Of a stretch of DNA of 64,000 nucleotides, positions 44,456 through 54,188 are shown piece after piece (the first letter of the stretch is position 1; each line of letters begins with the position of its first letter). Source of the stretch: CALESS01 sp964405455 (GTDB lineage: Bacteria; Chloroflexota; Anaerolineae; Anaerolineales; Anaerolineaceae); NCBI GenBank assembly GCA_964405455.1, contig CAYOOA010000006.1, forward strand, positions 13,580 through 77,579, written 5' to 3'. Both the position numbers and the translations under genes were made by a program. The notes under the pieces are model-generated. The model did no database searches. It was given only the letters and a program-made list of their open reading frames with translations, and had not been told where the DNA came from.

Positions 44456-45247
44456 ATGCCTCTGCCCCTCTTTCAAGTGGATGCTTTCACCAATGAACCC
44501 TTCAAGGGAAACCCGGCCGGGGTTTGCCTGCTCGATACCCCCCGCCCGGATGCCTGGATGCAGGCAGTCGCCCGTGAAATGAATCTTTCGGAGACGGCCT
44601 TCCTGCTGCCCGAAACAGATGGTTTCAGGCTGAGATGGTTCACCCCGGCCGTGGAGGTGCGCTTATGCGGACACGCCACCCTGGCCAGCGCTGCCGTTCT
44701 TTTCGGTACGGGCCGCCTTCCCACCGGTGCGACAGCCCGCTTTTACACCCTTTCCGGCCTCCTGACAGCCGAGCAAACCGACCGCTGGATCTGGTTGAAC
44801 TTTCCTGCGCGGCCGGTCCAATCGGCTGAACCGCCGCCCGGCTTGCTGGAAGCGCTAGGTGTGCAGCCGACCTTCCTCGGTCGCAGCGTGGAGGATTTCC
44901 TGGTGGAGGTCGATACAGAAGCTGAAGTCCTGGCGGCTGAGCCCAATTTTGCAGCCTTACGCCAGGTGCCAGTCCGCGGGGTGATCCTGACCAGCCGGGC
45001 GGCGGATGGCCGGGTGGATTTTGTCTCGCGCTTTTTTGCCCCGGCAGTCGGCGTGAATGAAGATCCGGTAACTGGATCCGCCCACACCGTCCTGGTGCCC
45101 TACTGGTCAGAAAAATTAGGCACCAACCAGATGAACGCCGAACAGGTATCCACCCGGGGCGGCACCTTGCGTCTGCGCCAGGAAGGCGACCGGGTCTTGA
45201 TCGGCGGTCAAACGGTGATTGTTTTTCGGGGAGAACTGGAAGCTTAG
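44456..45247 (+). CDS. PhzF-family isomerase-like protein
   Basis: A 263-aa diaminopimelate-epimerase-fold protein of the PhzF/YddE family. The N-terminal FQVDAFTNEPFKGNPAGVCLL carries the conserved G-N-P motif and the EMNLSETAFLLPE segment supplies the catalytic Glu; the second domain has GVNEDPVTGSAHTVL. GGAG precedes the ATG. In phenazine producers PhzF isomerises a chorismate derivative, but no other phenazine genes are near, so the reaction here is unknown. Its stop overlaps that of the opposite-strand gene by 4 nt. Confidence 0.92.
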   Translation: MPLPLFQVDAFTNEPFKGNPAGVCLLDTPRPDAWMQAVAREMNLSETAFLLPETDGFRLRWFTPAVEVRLCGHATLASAAVLFGTGRLPTGATARFYTLSGLLTAEQTDRWIWLNFPARPVQSAEPPPGLLEALGVQPTFLGRSVEDFLVEVDTEAEVLAAEPNFAALRQVPVRGVILTSRAADGRVDFVSRFFAPAVGVNEDPVTGSAHTVLVPYWSEKLGTNQMNAEQVSTRGGTLRLRQEGDRVLIGGQTVIVFRGELEA

Positions 45248-45588
45248 GATTTCTTCTTCTGGGACCGGAATGCACTGAGCGTGCCAATCAGGATCACCAG
45301 CACCAACACACTGGCTCCCAGGATGATACCGGTGGTTTGGTCCGAGGTAGCCAGATATTCCGCAGGCAGCGGAGTGGGAGTCGGGATAACGGCTTCAATC
45401 TGTTGATGGGCTGCTGGCAGAGGCGTAGGCGTGAATTCTGCCGCCGGTTGGGCGGGTAAAATCCCACCCGGGAGCAGCGTGAACCCACAACTCAAAAGAA
45501 GCCAGCCAAAGACAATTCCAATGACGATACCCCATAACAGGCGCGGACGTGATAATAGAAATGAGGGGATGAAGATCAGTTTGCTCAT
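45244..45588 (-). CDS. Two-helix membrane protein with Thr-Pro linker, unknown
   Basis: A 114-aa protein with a hydrophobic segment near residue 18-45 (LLWGIVIGIVFGWLLLSCG), a Thr-Pro-rich periplasmic stretch (TPTPLPAAHQQIEAVIPTP) and a C-terminal helix (GIILGASVLVLVILIGTL). The start overlaps the stop of the solute-binding protein by 4 nt (ATGA), so the two are translationally coupled. There is no Shine-Dalgarno. The protein is likely membrane-associated; the function is unknown. Its stop overlaps that of the opposite-strand phzF-type gene. Confidence 0.65.
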   Translation of the reverse strand: MSKLIFIPSFLLSRPRLLWGIVIGIVFGWLLLSCGFTLLPGGILPAQPAAEFTPTPLPAAHQQIEAVIPTPTPLPAEYLATSDQTTGIILGASVLVLVILIGTLSAFRSQKKKS

Positions 45589-46880
45589 GGATTCTGGGGG
45601 AGGAGTAACCTTTCCACCGCTGACTGGGCGGCTGTTTGCGGGTCGGCCTGGCGGGTGAGTACCTGCCCAACAGATGCCTGGAATACCATGCCCAGGCTGG
45701 CGACGAGGTCGTTGGCCGGACGCAGGCGGGCAGCCTGTGAAATCCGGGTCATTGTATCGCGCAGGTTGAAATCCGTCCAACCATCCAGGGAAGATGGGCG
45801 CACGGGCAGGTATCCGGCCGGCTGGGACCATTTTTTGAGTAATTCTTCACTGGAAAGATATCGAGCCAGTTGAATGGCGGCCAGGCGGCGGGCCGGTTGT
45901 GGGTCTGCAACTGCCCAGGCCCAACCATCTGCCAGGACGTATGATTGTTCTGCCAGGCCAGGCAGAAACGTTGACATGGTATCCGCCGGACGTTCTGAAA
46001 GATACCGGCTGGCCCAGGAAACCACCAGGTGATCGACACCATCGCGGTAGTTTTGCCAGGCCATACCATCCGTGTTCACGGTCGTTAGGGCGGGCGTAAA
46101 AACTCCGGCATTCAAACCGCGTGCATAAAGTTCCAGTTCGGATTGCAGGGTTTCCAATTCTAGAAGTGGACGTCCTTGTTCATCCTGGATTGCACCGCCT
46201 GCCGAAAGGTACAGGGCCAGGCTGGCCAGGGCCTGCGGATCACCGGCTGGTAGGGAAACACCCATCCCGGAAACCAGGATTTGCTCCCAACTGGTAGGGA
46301 TGAAGCTGAGACGGCCAGGACGGTAGAGCATTAGCAGTGCATCACCGGCAAAGGGCAGGCCAAAGACGGTGTCCTGCACGCGAGCAAGGTCGCGGGCGTA
46401 AGCGAACCAATCCGCATCCTGCAATCCGGCAGCTTCCGCTTCCAACGGGTAAATCATCCCCTTGAGAGCGGCTGTTTCCAAATCCGGGCGCTGCAGGGCG
46501 ATGATTGAGGGAACCACCGCCGGGGCAACCGGTTCCGCTGCTGCCAGGGATTCAAGCAATCCAGCCGGACCCTCAGGTGCTTTAACGCGTACATCCACCA
46601 GGATTTCCGGGTGATCCTTCTGGTAATCCTGCAGGGCTTGCTTGAGAATTTCTCCCGCGGGGGTATCGCTCTGCGGATCAAACTGGGGCGGCAACCAAAT
46701 TGTCAACGTCATGGGACCGACCTGAGTAGGGGTGGGTACGGGCGTGGATGTAGCCTCCGTCACTCCCATTGTGGGAGTGGCCTCCCCGCCGGAAGGAGTG
46801 GATCCGGCGGGGGTGATGAGCGAACATCCTGCTGCCGTGATCAACAACATCACGAGCAGCATCCGACTAATCAATTTCAT
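45585..46880 (-). CDS. Extracellular solute-binding lipoprotein
   Basis: A 431-aa ABC-type solute-binding protein, family 1 style. The signal peptide ends with lipobox TAAGC, so it is membrane-anchored. A Thr-Pro linker (TEATSTPVPTPTQVG) leads to the binding domain starting MTLTIWLPPQFDPQ, with later DTVFGLPFAGDALLMLYR and a Trp-rich substrate cleft (NYRDGVDHLVVSWASRYLS). No permease or ATPase is nearby. It overlaps the neighbouring M42 peptidase gene by 4 nt. Substrate unknown, perhaps peptides or sugars. Confidence 0.85.
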   Translation of the reverse strand: MKLISRMLLVMLLITAAGCSLITPAGSTPSGGEATPTMGVTEATSTPVPTPTQVGPMTLTIWLPPQFDPQSDTPAGEILKQALQDYQKDHPEILVDVRVKAPEGPAGLLESLAAAEPVAPAVVPSIIALQRPDLETAALKGMIYPLEAEAAGLQDADWFAYARDLARVQDTVFGLPFAGDALLMLYRPGRLSFIPTSWEQILVSGMGVSLPAGDPQALASLALYLSAGGAIQDEQGRPLLELETLQSELELYARGLNAGVFTPALTTVNTDGMAWQNYRDGVDHLVVSWASRYLSERPADTMSTFLPGLAEQSYVLADGWAWAVADPQPARRLAAIQLARYLSSEELLKKWSQPAGYLPVRPSSLDGWTDFNLRDTMTRISQAARLRPANDLVASLGMVFQASVGQVLTRQADPQTAAQSAVERLLLPQNP

Positions 46881-47878
46881 CCGAGGACGACCGGGAATTT
46901 CAGCAGTTCCACCAGCAGGCGGACGGCGCTCTGAACATCACGATAATCCACCATTTCGGAGGGGGAATGGACATAGCGGCAGGGAATGGAAACACAGCCG
47001 GCGGGAACTCCGGCCCGAGTCAGTTGGATGGCGCGGGCATCGGTTGTGCCGCCCTCCAGGATTTCCAGTTGGTGCGGGATGCCGGCTTTCTCCGCCGTAT
47101 CCACCATCCAACGCACCACGCGCGGATCGGACAGCATACCGCCATCGCGTATCTTGATGGCTGCACCCTTGCCCAGGCCGACTTCCATCTTGGCTCCCTT
47201 GGGGGTATCGCCGGTGCCAGTCACATCCACCGAAAGGCCCAGGTCGGGGTCAATCCCGTAAGCAGCTGTGGTGGCTCCGCGCAAACCCACTTCCTCCTGC
47301 GTACTGAAGACGAAGAACACTTCGTGCGGGCTGCCGGCCGGGAACTGGCGCAGAGTTTCAATCAGCACCGCCACGGAAATGCGGTCATCCATGGCCTTGG
47401 AAACCAGGCGGTTGCCCAGGTCTGCAAACGGGCGGTTGAAGATCATCAGGTCGCCGACCTTCACCGGGCAATCCGCCCGGCTGGAAGCGCCGACGTCCAC
47501 AAACAACTGGTCAAAAGTATAAACACTGGACGGATTTTCCGTCCGTTCCGCGCCGATCACGCCGTGCGTGCCGTTGAGGAAGAGTACCCGCCCACCGGGC
47601 AGGTTGTGCGGGCGAACTCCGCCAATGGTGGTAAAGCGGACGAAGCCGTTTTCATCCACGTGAGTGGCGATGAGACCAATTTCATCCATGTGTGCAGAGA
47701 GCATAATCCGCAGGCCTTTTTCGGTCTTTCGCCCCTGGCGGACGATCAGGTTACCCAGGGCATCCACTTTAATTTCAGCCGACAAACCGGCCACTTCCTG
47801 GCGAATCAGCGTACGAACACCGTCTTCATAACCGGAAGGCCCAACGGACTCAACCAATTTCTTGATAAGTTCCTTCAT
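46877..47878 (-). CDS. M42-family aminopeptidase, paralogue 1
   Basis: A 333-aa zinc aminopeptidase of the M42 (tetrahedral TET/glutamyl aminopeptidase) family. Metal and catalytic residues are visible: His in LSAHMDEIG, Asp in SKAMDDR, the Glu pair in STQEEVGLRG, Asp in LSVDVTGTGD and the C-terminal His in CRYVHSPSEM. AGGAGA lies before ATG 47878. It removes N-terminal residues from peptides. It is the closest of the three to the canonical family, with all ligands intact. Confidence 0.93.
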   Translation of the reverse strand: MKELIKKLVESVGPSGYEDGVRTLIRQEVAGLSAEIKVDALGNLIVRQGRKTEKGLRIMLSAHMDEIGLIATHVDENGFVRFTTIGGVRPHNLPGGRVLFLNGTHGVIGAERTENPSSVYTFDQLFVDVGASSRADCPVKVGDLMIFNRPFADLGNRLVSKAMDDRISVAVLIETLRQFPAGSPHEVFFVFSTQEEVGLRGATTAAYGIDPDLGLSVDVTGTGDTPKGAKMEVGLGKGAAIKIRDGGMLSDPRVVRWMVDTAEKAGIPHQLEILEGGTTDARAIQLTRAGVPAGCVSIPCRYVHSPSEMVDYRDVQSAVRLLVELLKFPVVLG

Positions 47879-47909
47879 CGATCAATCTCCTGAAAATGCA
47901 TCCGTGAAA

Positions 47910-49001
47910 TTACTTGCGATCACCGGCAATCACTTCCGGCGTCAGGCGGCGTAGGGCAGCATCCATCAATTGCAGAGTATGCTCCCAATCGCTGATCCGG
48001 CTGACCAGCGCGGCGGTGTGGGCATAACGCCCGGGGACTGACACCGAAACCGTTGGAACACCGCTGTGCACTTTATGAATGGCGCCGCCATCCGTCCCAC
48101 CACCGCCGGGCTGGCGGAACTGGCACGGGATGGACAACTCATCCGCGGTTTGAGCGAGGAAGCGGATCAGGCGCGGGTCTGAAAGCGTGGCGGAATCGGC
48201 GATGTAGATGGCCGGGCCGCCTCCCAGGCGTGTGTTGTACTTGCTGTTCTCACTGCCGTCCCACATCGGCAAATCGTTGGCCGGCGTGGAATCGATCGCA
48301 AAGGCCAGGTCCGGTTTGAGGGCATAGGCAGCCACCCGTGCCCCGCGCAAACCGATTTCCTCCTGCACGGAGAATGAAACCAGCAATTCAATATCCGGCG
48401 GGGGATTCTTCAATAATTCTATCAAGGTGGCCACGCCCAGGCGGTTGTCAAGGGCTTTGGCGATCAGGCTGGGGCCGACCTGCTGGAAACGCGTGGCAAA
48501 TGTTGCCCGGTCGCCCACCTTGACCTTGCCGTTGCTGCCAGGGCCGACATCAATGCGCAGGCTTTCCAGGGGAATCGCATGGCTGCGCTCGTCTGCCGTG
48601 GTCAGGTGGATCGGCTTGGCGCCAATGATGCCGGGAACGTGATCCTTGCCGACCAGAACGGTCTTGCCGACCAGCTGGCGCGGATCTACCCCGCCGACGA
48701 TATCAAAGCGGAACAAGCCTTCCCCTTCACTATCCACCAGCATGAAGCCCACTTCGTCCATGTGGGCATCCAGCATTAACCGCAGGGGATTGGCCGTGCG
48801 GGCGTGGCGGATTGCAAGGATATTTCCGAGGGCGTCTTCCTTCACCGAATCGGCAAAGGGCTTGACTTCTTCCATTACGATTGCCCGGATTTCGCCTTCA
48901 TCGCCGCTGACGGCGCAGGCGTTGCATAACTTCTCCAGCAGGGCAATTTGCTGGCTGCCAATGGTGGGCAGATTGAGTTGATTGGAAGTTGCTTCAGTCA
49001 T
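47910..49001 (-). CDS. M42-family aminopeptidase, paralogue 2
   Basis: A 363-aa second M42 aminopeptidase. Ligand motifs are LDAHMDEVG, AKALDNRLGV, SVQEEIGLRG, AIDSTPAND and GRYAHTAAL. It has a longer N-terminus than paralogue 1. The start lies 3 nt after the stop of paralogue 3 with no clear Shine-Dalgarno, so translation is probably coupled. The gap to paralogue 1 is 31 nt. Confidence 0.92.
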   Translation of the reverse strand: MTEATSNQLNLPTIGSQQIALLEKLCNACAVSGDEGEIRAIVMEEVKPFADSVKEDALGNILAIRHARTANPLRLMLDAHMDEVGFMLVDSEGEGLFRFDIVGGVDPRQLVGKTVLVGKDHVPGIIGAKPIHLTTADERSHAIPLESLRIDVGPGSNGKVKVGDRATFATRFQQVGPSLIAKALDNRLGVATLIELLKNPPPDIELLVSFSVQEEIGLRGARVAAYALKPDLAFAIDSTPANDLPMWDGSENSKYNTRLGGGPAIYIADSATLSDPRLIRFLAQTADELSIPCQFRQPGGGGTDGGAIHKVHSGVPTVSVSVPGRYAHTAALVSRISDWEHTLQLMDAALRRLTPEVIAGDRK

Positions 49002-49004
49002 GGG

Positions 49005-50063
49005 CTAGTTATCCCAGTGGAGTTGATCCATAAAATCCGGCTTGAGCCGGGTGATGAATTCGGCCAGCAGGCGACCGGCGCGGGCAATATCCTTGAGGAC
49101 GATGGCTTCAACCGGGGTGTGCATGTAACGCAGCGGCAGCCCCAACACAAGGGTAGGAATACCCTCGGCCACGATTTGCATCCCGTAGGCATCCGTGCCG
49201 GAATGACGCGCCATATTTTCCACCTGGTAGGGCATATCCAGGTCTTCGGCGATATCCTTAAAGGTGCGGAAAAGGGCTGGATGAATATTTGGACCCCAGC
49301 CAATTGTCGGTCCTTTACCAAAGCCGTAAGTGCGGTGGTCGGATGCCCCCGGCCCCTTGGCGAAGGTGACATCGATGGCAATGGCCAATTGCGGGCGGAT
49401 TTCAAACGGAGAGGTCATTCCACCGCCCAGTGTTTCCTCCTCCTGGGATGTGGCCACCGCCCAGACATCCCAATCGAACAACCGGTTCTGCAGTTCGTAG
49501 AGACACTGGGTTACGGCCGCCACCGAGGCCCGGTTATCCAGGCTGTGGCCGGCCAGCACATCGCCGGAAAGCTCCAGGGGCGGCTGGGCAAACGAGACCA
49601 GGTCGCCGATCCGCACAACCTGGGGAACCTCCTCCGGTAGAAGGCCGATATCCACGAAGAGATATTCCATCTCCACGGCGCTGTCTTTCTGGGAGGGCGG
49701 TAGCAGGCGTTCATTGGGCTGAACAATCACGCCAGGCAAATCGCGCCGCCCGTGGACGGTGACCTGTTGACCCGGTAAAATCCGGGGGTCGATCCCACCG
49801 ATCTCGGTGAAGCGCAGTAAGCCGTCTACAATGCCGGTCACCATCATACCGATGGCATCCATGTGAGCGGCGAGCAAAAGGCGCGGACGAGGTTCCACAC
49901 CGCGACCCTTGCGCAGCCCATGCAGGCTGCCCAGGCGGCTGACCGAAAGGTCATCCACCAGCGGGCGCCAGGCCTCGGAAATGGCTGCGCGGGCGGGGCC
50001 TTCATAGGCTGAAAGCCCGGGCAAAGACATCAACTGCTTGAGCAATTCTGTGAATGGGTACAT
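49005..50063 (-). CDS. M42-family aminopeptidase, paralogue 3 (divergent)
   Basis: A 352-aa M42 member, the most divergent of the three. It keeps LAAHMDAIG, GHSLDNRASV, ATSQEEETLGG, AIDVTFAKG and LRYMHTPVEA. AGGAGA precedes ATG 50063. The first gene of the trio, 12 nt after the Thr-rich membrane protein. Its substrate range may differ, as the sequence around QEEETLGG and SGTDAYGM is unlike the others. Confidence 0.9.
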   Translation of the reverse strand: MYPFTELLKQLMSLPGLSAYEGPARAAISEAWRPLVDDLSVSRLGSLHGLRKGRGVEPRPRLLLAAHMDAIGMMVTGIVDGLLRFTEIGGIDPRILPGQQVTVHGRRDLPGVIVQPNERLLPPSQKDSAVEMEYLFVDIGLLPEEVPQVVRIGDLVSFAQPPLELSGDVLAGHSLDNRASVAAVTQCLYELQNRLFDWDVWAVATSQEEETLGGGMTSPFEIRPQLAIAIDVTFAKGPGASDHRTYGFGKGPTIGWGPNIHPALFRTFKDIAEDLDMPYQVENMARHSGTDAYGMQIVAEGIPTLVLGLPLRYMHTPVEAIVLKDIARAGRLLAEFITRLKPDFMDQLHWDN

Positions 50064-50075
50064 AGTCTCCTGAGC

Positions 50076-50489
50076 TCAGGGAGTGATAATCACCGGACTG
50101 GTTTCAGTCGGTGTAGGGGTATCCGGCGGGGGCGGCGAGGCGGTGAAGCTGGCCGTCACCGTCGGTGTGATTGTGAAAGTAGGGGTGGGCGTCGCACTGG
50201 GCGTACGTGTGGGCGGCATGAACGGAGTCGGGGTGATGGAAGGTGTCCAGGTGGGAGTGGGAGTTTGCGTCGCAGTCTCTGTCGCCTGCGGGGCAGAGGT
50301 AATGACCGTCACGTAGGATGGGAAAGTGGCTGTGATGGTGGCAGTTTCCGTGGGAGTGGGTGTAATCGACCCGGCCCGGTCTGCGCTGCGTAAGAGGATC
50401 AGGCCAATACAGTAGCAGGGCAGCGTCGCCAGGATCACCAGCGCCAGGATGGTGCGGGTTCGAGTCCGCCGATCAGGTGAAAATGCCAT
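50076..50489 (-). CDS. Single-pass protein with Thr-Pro-rich ectodomain
   Basis: A 137-aa protein with a short basic cytoplasmic part (SPDRRTRTRT), one helix (ILALVILATLPCYCIGLILL) and ~100 residues of Thr, Pro and Ser, low complexity. GGAG is 9 nt before ATG 50489; an in-frame GTG 15 nt upstream is less likely. First gene of the peptidase operon. Such a stalk could be O-glycosylated. No catalytic motif. Confidence 0.6.
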   Translation of the reverse strand: MAFSPDRRTRTRTILALVILATLPCYCIGLILLRSADRAGSITPTPTETATITATFPSYVTVITSAPQATETATQTPTPTWTPSITPTPFMPPTRTPSATPTPTFTITPTVTASFTASPPPPDTPTPTETSPVIITP

Positions 50490-50569
50490 CAGTGGGAGCT
50501 CCACGGGGATTGCATAGGTACCAGAATTATACCGCTTAATAACCGGCCTTGTCCGGTCAGAGCCGCCCC

Positions 50570-51181
50570 CTAATGCGCCAGGATGTACTTGACATCCTCG
50601 GCAATCCCCCTGGCCGGTGTGGCGTAAGCGTAGATCACCCGCAGGTAACCGTTCTGATCAACCAGGAATGTCGTGGCTGTATGATCGACCAGGTAATTCC
50701 CGTCCGCGCTGATGATGCGCTTTTGAAAAAATACGCCGTATTGGGTTGTAATTTCATTGATCACCTTCAGATCACCTGTTATGCCGATGATCCGCCCATC
50801 CAGGTTGTTCAAGTATGCCTTCAACCGTTGAGGGGAATCGCGCTCCGGATCTACCGAGATGAAGATCGGCTGGACCTTCTCCGCCTGTCTGCCCAGCAGA
50901 TCCAGCACCTTGCTTTCTTCGTGCAGCGTGGTCGGGCAGACATCCGGGCAGTGAGTGTATCCAAAAAAGAGCAGCACAACTTTGCCGCGGAAATCCGACA
51001 GACTAACTGTCGCCTGGTCCGGGCCACTCAGGGTGAAATTGTAGGCCGGCTCCGGCGACTGGAGAATGGTTCCTGCGAAATCATGCGGGCGCAGCGCCTG
51101 GCTGATCAACAGGATGGCTGCCAAGCCAATGACCAGCCCGGAAATTGGTAAAAACCAGCGAGATTTTATGATTCGTTGCAT
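50570..51181 (-). CDS. SCO1/SenC-family copper-binding thioredoxin-fold protein
   Basis: A 203-aa membrane-anchored SCO1/SenC protein. One N-terminal helix precedes a thioredoxin-fold domain with the copper site: Cys pair in THCPDVCPTTL and the distal His in YLVDHTATTFLVD. AGGAGA is 4 nt before ATG 51181. Members insert copper into cytochrome oxidase CuA or act as redox proteins; no oxidase gene is near. Confidence 0.92.
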   Translation of the reverse strand: MQRIIKSRWFLPISGLVIGLAAILLISQALRPHDFAGTILQSPEPAYNFTLSGPDQATVSLSDFRGKVVLLFFGYTHCPDVCPTTLHEESKVLDLLGRQAEKVQPIFISVDPERDSPQRLKAYLNNLDGRIIGITGDLKVINEITTQYGVFFQKRIISADGNYLVDHTATTFLVDQNGYLRVIYAYATPARGIAEDVKYILAH

Positions 51182-51276
51182 ACTATCTCCTTTTTCCGGG
51201 AGGCTCAGTCCGGAGAGATCCAAACCTTACCGAATAAGTGCCGCTTCCATCGCATTTTAGCGTTCGCAGGCGCAAG

Positions 51277-51945
51277 TTAATGCGGGTAACAGGCAAAGAA
51301 ATGAGCTGCTTCATAAGCCAGGTGGGCAGGACCTGAGGAATTTTCGATTTCCCGATACAGCAATTTGATATTGGCAGTCAGATCCTCGGCCGAGTAGCGG
51401 GTTACTGAGTAGGTTCCGCGGATGATTCCGTTACCGTCCACCAGCACCAGCAGCGGATCAAAAAAGATGCTGCCGTCGGGCTGGGCTTGATAGAGCACCT
51501 CAAAACCACCCCCGCTGATCAGCTTCATTCGGTCGGCATCCCCGGTCAGCCAGAGCCATTCCACCGCTCGGGGTTGAAACGGCAGGACAAAGGCCGAAAG
51601 TGTTTCAGGGGTATCCCGGGTGGGATCTATCGTCAGGGTGACAAACCGCAAGGGAGGATTCAGTGTGGGTTGCTCAGCCAGGGAAGCATCAATGGATTGC
51701 AGCATAGAATAAATGGACTGGCAGCGGTCGCCGCAACTGGTGTAGGCGAAAGAATACAGTGTCACCACTCCACGGCTGTCCTCGCTGGTAAATAGAGAGC
51801 CATCCGCCTTTTGCAAGCCGTAGCCCGGGGCCAGCTTCAGACGCGGCAGCACCACCACCGGGCGAGCCGTAGTGAACCACAGGATGCCGATGACCAACAC
51901 GGCTGCCAACCCGGCCAGGATGTATCCTAATCGTTTGGGAAGCAT
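51277..51945 (-). CDS. SCO1-like protein lacking the metal-site His
   Basis: A 222-aa second SCO1-like protein. The CxxxC pair is present (SCGDRCQS) after the VTLYSFAYTSC strand, but the conserved distal His is replaced: the aligned segment reads IFFDPLLVLVDGNG, so Phe occupies that position. Metal binding is therefore doubtful, while redox activity of the Cys pair remains possible. A TATAAT box lies 6 nt before the ATG. Confidence 0.87.
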   Translation of the reverse strand: MLPKRLGYILAGLAAVLVIGILWFTTARPVVVLPRLKLAPGYGLQKADGSLFTSEDSRGVVTLYSFAYTSCGDRCQSIYSMLQSIDASLAEQPTLNPPLRFVTLTIDPTRDTPETLSAFVLPFQPRAVEWLWLTGDADRMKLISGGGFEVLYQAQPDGSIFFDPLLVLVDGNGIIRGTYSVTRYSAEDLTANIKLLYREIENSSGPAHLAYEAAHFFACYPH

Positions 51946-51951
51946 AAAATA

Positions 51952-51957
51952 ATTATA
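51952..51957 (-). promoter_or_regulatory. -10 box directly upstream of the SCO1-like start
   Basis: TATAAT on the minus strand with a 6-nt gap to the ATG at 51945. There is no Shine-Dalgarno, so a leaderless mRNA is predicted. Confidence 0.55.
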
Positions 51958-51971
51958 AGGGATGTTTTCCG

Positions 51972-52631
51972 CTAGAACGGTTCCTGGATATCAGGTCGGT
52001 TTTTCTGCTCCATCAGTTTGGCGACCAGAGCGCCAAAAATAAAACCACCGATATGGGCCGCATAGGCCACTCCACCGCTTTGAACAGTAACCAGGGCACC
52101 CAACTGGTTGAAAAGCTGGGTCAGGAACCAGAAGCCGACCAGGAAGATGGAGGGAATGAAGGCTACCCGTGCAAAAAGGCCAAAGAAGAAAAGCACCCGG
52201 ATCCGGTCGCGGGGATAGGTGATCAGGAATGCCCCCATCACGCCGGCGATGGCGCCGCTGGCGCCCAGGTTGGGGATGGTGGAGGACGGGTCGAGCAGGA
52301 TCTGGGCAGCCGTGGCGGCCAGGCCGGCCAGCAAGTAAAAGCCGGCATATTTCATGCGCCCCATGAAATCTTCAATCTCCGGGCCAAAAGCCCACAGGAA
52401 GATCATATTGCCGAGGATGTGCGACCAACCCGCGTGCAGGAACATGGCGGTCAAAATAGTCACCAGGTTTTTGCCGGCCATGATGTCTGCCGGGACCATG
52501 GACCAGCGGGTGACAAAGGCATCCCCTCCGGTCAACTCCAGCAGGAAAACAAGCATGTTGGCCAGAATCAGGCTGACCGTTACGATCGGGAAACGGACCA
52601 TACGACGGGAGGCATCACCCAGTGGAATCAT
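51972..52631 (-). CDS. Rhomboid-family intramembrane serine protease
   Basis: A 219-aa rhomboid with about six membrane helices. The catalytic Ser is in LGASGAIAGVMGAF (GxSG motif), and the His is in AYAAHIGGFIFG. The His/Asn loop motif LHAGWSHILGNMIFLW is also present. AGGATGAG precedes the start. It cleaves membrane-embedded substrates; none is identified. It ends 26 nt before the SCO1-like gene. Confidence 0.93.
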   Translation of the reverse strand: MIPLGDASRRMVRFPIVTVSLILANMLVFLLELTGGDAFVTRWSMVPADIMAGKNLVTILTAMFLHAGWSHILGNMIFLWAFGPEIEDFMGRMKYAGFYLLAGLAATAAQILLDPSSTIPNLGASGAIAGVMGAFLITYPRDRIRVLFFFGLFARVAFIPSIFLVGFWFLTQLFNQLGALVTVQSGGVAYAAHIGGFIFGALVAKLMEQKNRPDIQEPF

Positions 52632-52856
52632 CTCTCATCCTTTGAAAAAATCTGACAACCGGTATTTACTGCAGAACGTAAACGAGCTTGCCGTGAAATG
52701 GCTACGACAGAGGGACAGTGATATCCTCCGGGTTACACCCGATATTATCCAACCGAAACAGACAAAATGATGATGCATCTGCCGTACTGTTCCTTTACCG
52801 CCGTCATTGGCTTGAAACCATTATAGCCATTTCCTTGAGAATTGGATGAATACGCC

Positions 52857-52894
52857 TTAAAAATGAGCTCCCCTGTCAGGTTCGGCAGGGGAGC
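52857..52894 (-). terminator. Terminator of metK
   Basis: On the minus strand GCTCCCCTG and CAGGGGAGC form a stem, then TCATTTTTAAGG. It lies just downstream of the metK stop. The rest of 52632-52912 holds no gene. Confidence 0.88.
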
Positions 52895-52912
52895 GTTGGA
52901 AGCGAGAGGAAA

Positions 52913-54121
<1,209 letters not shown>

Positions 54122-54142
54122 CAAAATCCTCCATAAAATTGA

Positions 54143-54173
54143 AAATGCCCCTTCCGGTCAAAGAGGGGCATTT
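54143..54173 (-). terminator. Expression-platform terminator of the metK leader
   Basis: On the minus strand, AAATGCCCCT and AGGGGCATTT pair, with a T-rich tract (CAATTTT) after them. It lies between the riboswitch aptamer and the metK start. Confidence 0.85.
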
Positions 54174-54188
54174 CAGAGCAATGCATGC

